DNA from: an uncultured Erysipelotrichaceae bacterium
GTDB taxonomy: Bacteria > Bacillota_I > Bacilli_A > Erysipelotrichales > Coprobacillaceae
DNA length: 8,169 nt
NCBI GenBank assembly: GCA_900550005.1
Contig: URQL01000070.1
Location: 1 to 8,169, forward strand
Direction of reading: 5' to 3'
Position numbers and translations under genes: made by a program. The notes beneath the pieces are model-generated. The model saw only the letters and a list, made by a program, of their open reading frames with translations. It was not told where the DNA came from and ran no database searches. Of this stretch, positions 7,460 through 8,169 are shown piece by piece. Positions within the stretch are counted from its first letter, which is position 1. The number at the start of each line of letters is the position of its first letter.

Positions 7460-7517
7460 AAAAAAAAGAGAAGCTAAAAATGAGCACAATTAAAATTGCA
7501 ACTCAGCCAGCTTCTCT
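7460..7517 (-). terminator. Riboswitch expression-platform terminator
   Basis: On the minus strand, AGAGAAGCT (7509-7517) pairs perfectly over nine bases with AGCTTCTCT (7467-7475), followed by eight U (7460-7467). The loop can form a further imperfect stem (GAG/CTC and CAATT/AATTG). The 5' arm overlaps the 3' strand of aptamer helix P3, and the loop contains the 3' strand of the closing helix. Aptamer folding and termination should therefore compete. Confidence 0.88.
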
Positions 7518-7564
7518 TCGGGTCGACTCTGTAGCTTTGCGTCACTATTTTTCAATAGTTTTGC
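7498..7564 (-). ncRNA. Cyclic-di-GMP-I (GEMM-I) riboswitch aptamer
   Basis: Read on the minus strand, the leader shows the GEMM-I landmarks in order. There is GCAAAAC (7558-7564), then a perfect six-pair hairpin ACTATT-GAAA-AATAGT with a GNRA tetraloop (7544-7559). The hallmark GACGCAAAGC (7534-7543) follows. Next come CTACAG (7529-7534) facing CTGGCT (7505-7510) as the second helix, and TTGC (7498-7501) closing back on GCAA. The class binds the second messenger c-di-GMP. The distal part of the second helix is short and its tetraloop receptor (GTCGA) is not typical. A strong terminator follows directly. Because terminator and aptamer share sequence, ligand binding most likely permits read-through (an ON switch); that logic is inferred. 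The gene controlled is the surface-protein pseudogene. Confidence 0.87.
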
Positions 7565-7586
7565 TAAATGGACTTTTTTCAACACC

Positions 7587-7614
7587 ATTATAGCATTTTA
7601 TTTAAGAATTTGAA
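7587..7614 (-). promoter_or_regulatory. Extended -10 promoter of the riboswitch transcript
   Basis: On the minus strand, a perfect TATAAT (7587-7592) is preceded by TGC, an extended -10. A -35-like TTCAAA (7609-7614) lies 16 bases upstream. Transcription would begin near 7580, about 15 bases before the aptamer core, which is the expected layout for a riboswitch leader. Confidence 0.78.
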
Positions 7615-7654
7615 CATTTATTTTAATAAATTTATCAAAATTGTGTGATTAAAA

Positions 7655-8080
7655 TTAAATGTATTTAACCATTTTAATATGTTCACAATGTTCATCAAAA
7701 TAAATATCTCCAACACGATGATAACCACATTTTTCATAAAAAGGACAAGCATGTAATTGAGCAGAAAGTTCAATCATTTTTCCACCCTTTTCAACGATAT
7801 GTTCTTCTAAAATTGTAAGGATTTCACGACCAATATGTTTTTTACGATATTCTTTTAAAACAGCAATACGACCGATAATAAAAGTATCATCTGTTCCTGG
7901 TTTTAAATAAGTTCTTCCACATCCTACAGCTTGATCATCATCATAAACGACCACATGGTCACTCATCAAATCAAGATCATCAAACTCGTTTTGAAAACCT
8001 TGTTCTTCCATAAATACTTTTTTACGGATTTCTCTTGCTGGAAAGTTTTCACTTAATCCTGTTTCTAATTCATATTTCAT
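7655..8080 (-). CDS. GNAT-family N-acetyltransferase (YjcF/ElaA type)
   Basis: This 141-residue cytoplasmic protein belongs to the Gcn5-related acetyltransferases, which transfer acetyl from acetyl-CoA to an amine; the substrate here is unknown. Visible features match the YjcF/ElaA branch: REIRKKVFMEEQG near the N-terminus (17-28), DHVVVYDDDQAVGCGR (41-56), IGRIAVLKEYRKKHIG (69-84) covering the beta-4 strand and acetyl-CoA pyrophosphate loop, ELSAQLHACPFYEKCGY (104-120) and a closing HIKMVK (134-139). The pyrophosphate loop reads RKKHIG, with His82 where many members have glycine. The ATG at 8078-8080 has a strong GGGGGAGAGG just upstream. The preceding gene's terminator-like hairpin ends only about 17 bases before this start, leaving no room for a promoter between them. 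It may depend on read-through or on a promoter inside the upstream gene. Confidence 0.92.
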   Translation of the reverse strand: MKYELETGLSENFPAREIRKKVFMEEQGFQNEFDDLDLMSDHVVVYDDDQAVGCGRTYLKPGTDDTFIIGRIAVLKEYRKKHIGREILTILEEHIVEKGGKMIELSAQLHACPFYEKCGYHRVGDIYFDEHCEHIKMVKYI

Positions 8081-8097
8081 TTGCCTCTCCCCCTTCT

Positions 8098-8121
8098 AAA
8101 AAGAGGAGTAAATTACTCCTC
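8098..8121 (-). terminator. Terminator-like hairpin overlapping the end of the upstream gene
   Basis: On the minus strand, GAGGAGTAA and TTACTCCTC form a near-perfect palindrome with a one-base centre (8103-8121), realistically a seven-pair hairpin with a five-base loop, followed by five U (8098-8102). The 5' arm comprises the last two codons and stop of the upstream gene. The short U tract and the closeness of the acetyltransferase gene suggest partial termination or attenuation. Confidence 0.7.
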
Positions 8122-8169
8122 ATCTTCTTTAATTTTTTCTTTAGGCATTGTCAGTTTTAATAAAGCAAT
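8113..8169 (-). CDS. C-terminal end of an unidentified gene, cut by the window edge
   Basis: The last 18 codons and a TAA are visible. They read IALLKLTMPKEK followed by the acidic tail IKEDEE. The frame is open to the window edge and ends in a terminator hairpin, which supports a real gene. Too little is present to name a product. Confidence 0.65.
   Translation of the reverse strand: MALLKLTMPKEKIKEDEE

Noticed and set aside
7372..7593. Plus-strand open frame of 73 codons across the riboswitch region
   Set aside because: It runs through the reverse complement of a structured RNA leader and a terminator, with no ribosome site or family resemblance.
7640..7665. Weak inverted repeat just after the acetyltransferase stop codon as a terminator
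   Set aside because: It is a short, purely A-T stem without a clean U tract in the transcript; not strong enough to call.

Overview
This AT-rich window reads as a low-GC Bacillota chromosome. The purine-rich Shine-Dalgarno sites, lipobox lipoproteins, sortase-type surface protein and many U-tract terminators all fit. The protein style suggests an Erysipelotrichia-like gut lineage, but that is inference from style, not a match. Every supported gene lies on the minus strand, so transcription runs from high to low coordinates.

Right end (about 7655-8169): the last codons of an unidentified gene, a terminator-like hairpin that overlaps its stop codon, then a GNAT-family N-acetyltransferase of the YjcF/ElaA type.

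Centre-right (about 5612-7614): this is the most interesting part. An extended -10 promoter drives a leader that I read as a class I cyclic-di-GMP (GEMM-I) riboswitch followed by an intrinsic terminator. Downstream is a cell-wall-anchored pilin or adhesin-like gene with a pilin isopeptide-linker domain, two further beta-sandwich repeats, two SpaA/Cna-B domains and a C-terminal sorting signal. The gene is broken in three ways: the signal peptide and N-terminus are missing with a frame change near the start, there is a +1 shift in a run of seven A, and there is an in-frame TAG. The riboswitch looks intact while its target looks dead, at least as one polypeptide.

Centre-left (about 1607-5474): two tandem paralogous OppA-type peptide-binding lipoproteins, each with its own terminator and apparently its own promoter. 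No permease or ATPase genes accompany them here. They look like duplicated orphan substrate-binding proteins that would share a transporter encoded elsewhere.

Left end (1-1585): a promoter followed by a compact operon. It holds an unrecognised 252-residue protein, then type I 3-dehydroquinate dehydratase (aroD) one base later, then the start of another gene cut off by the window edge.

No tRNA, rRNA, CRISPR array or insertion sequence was seen.
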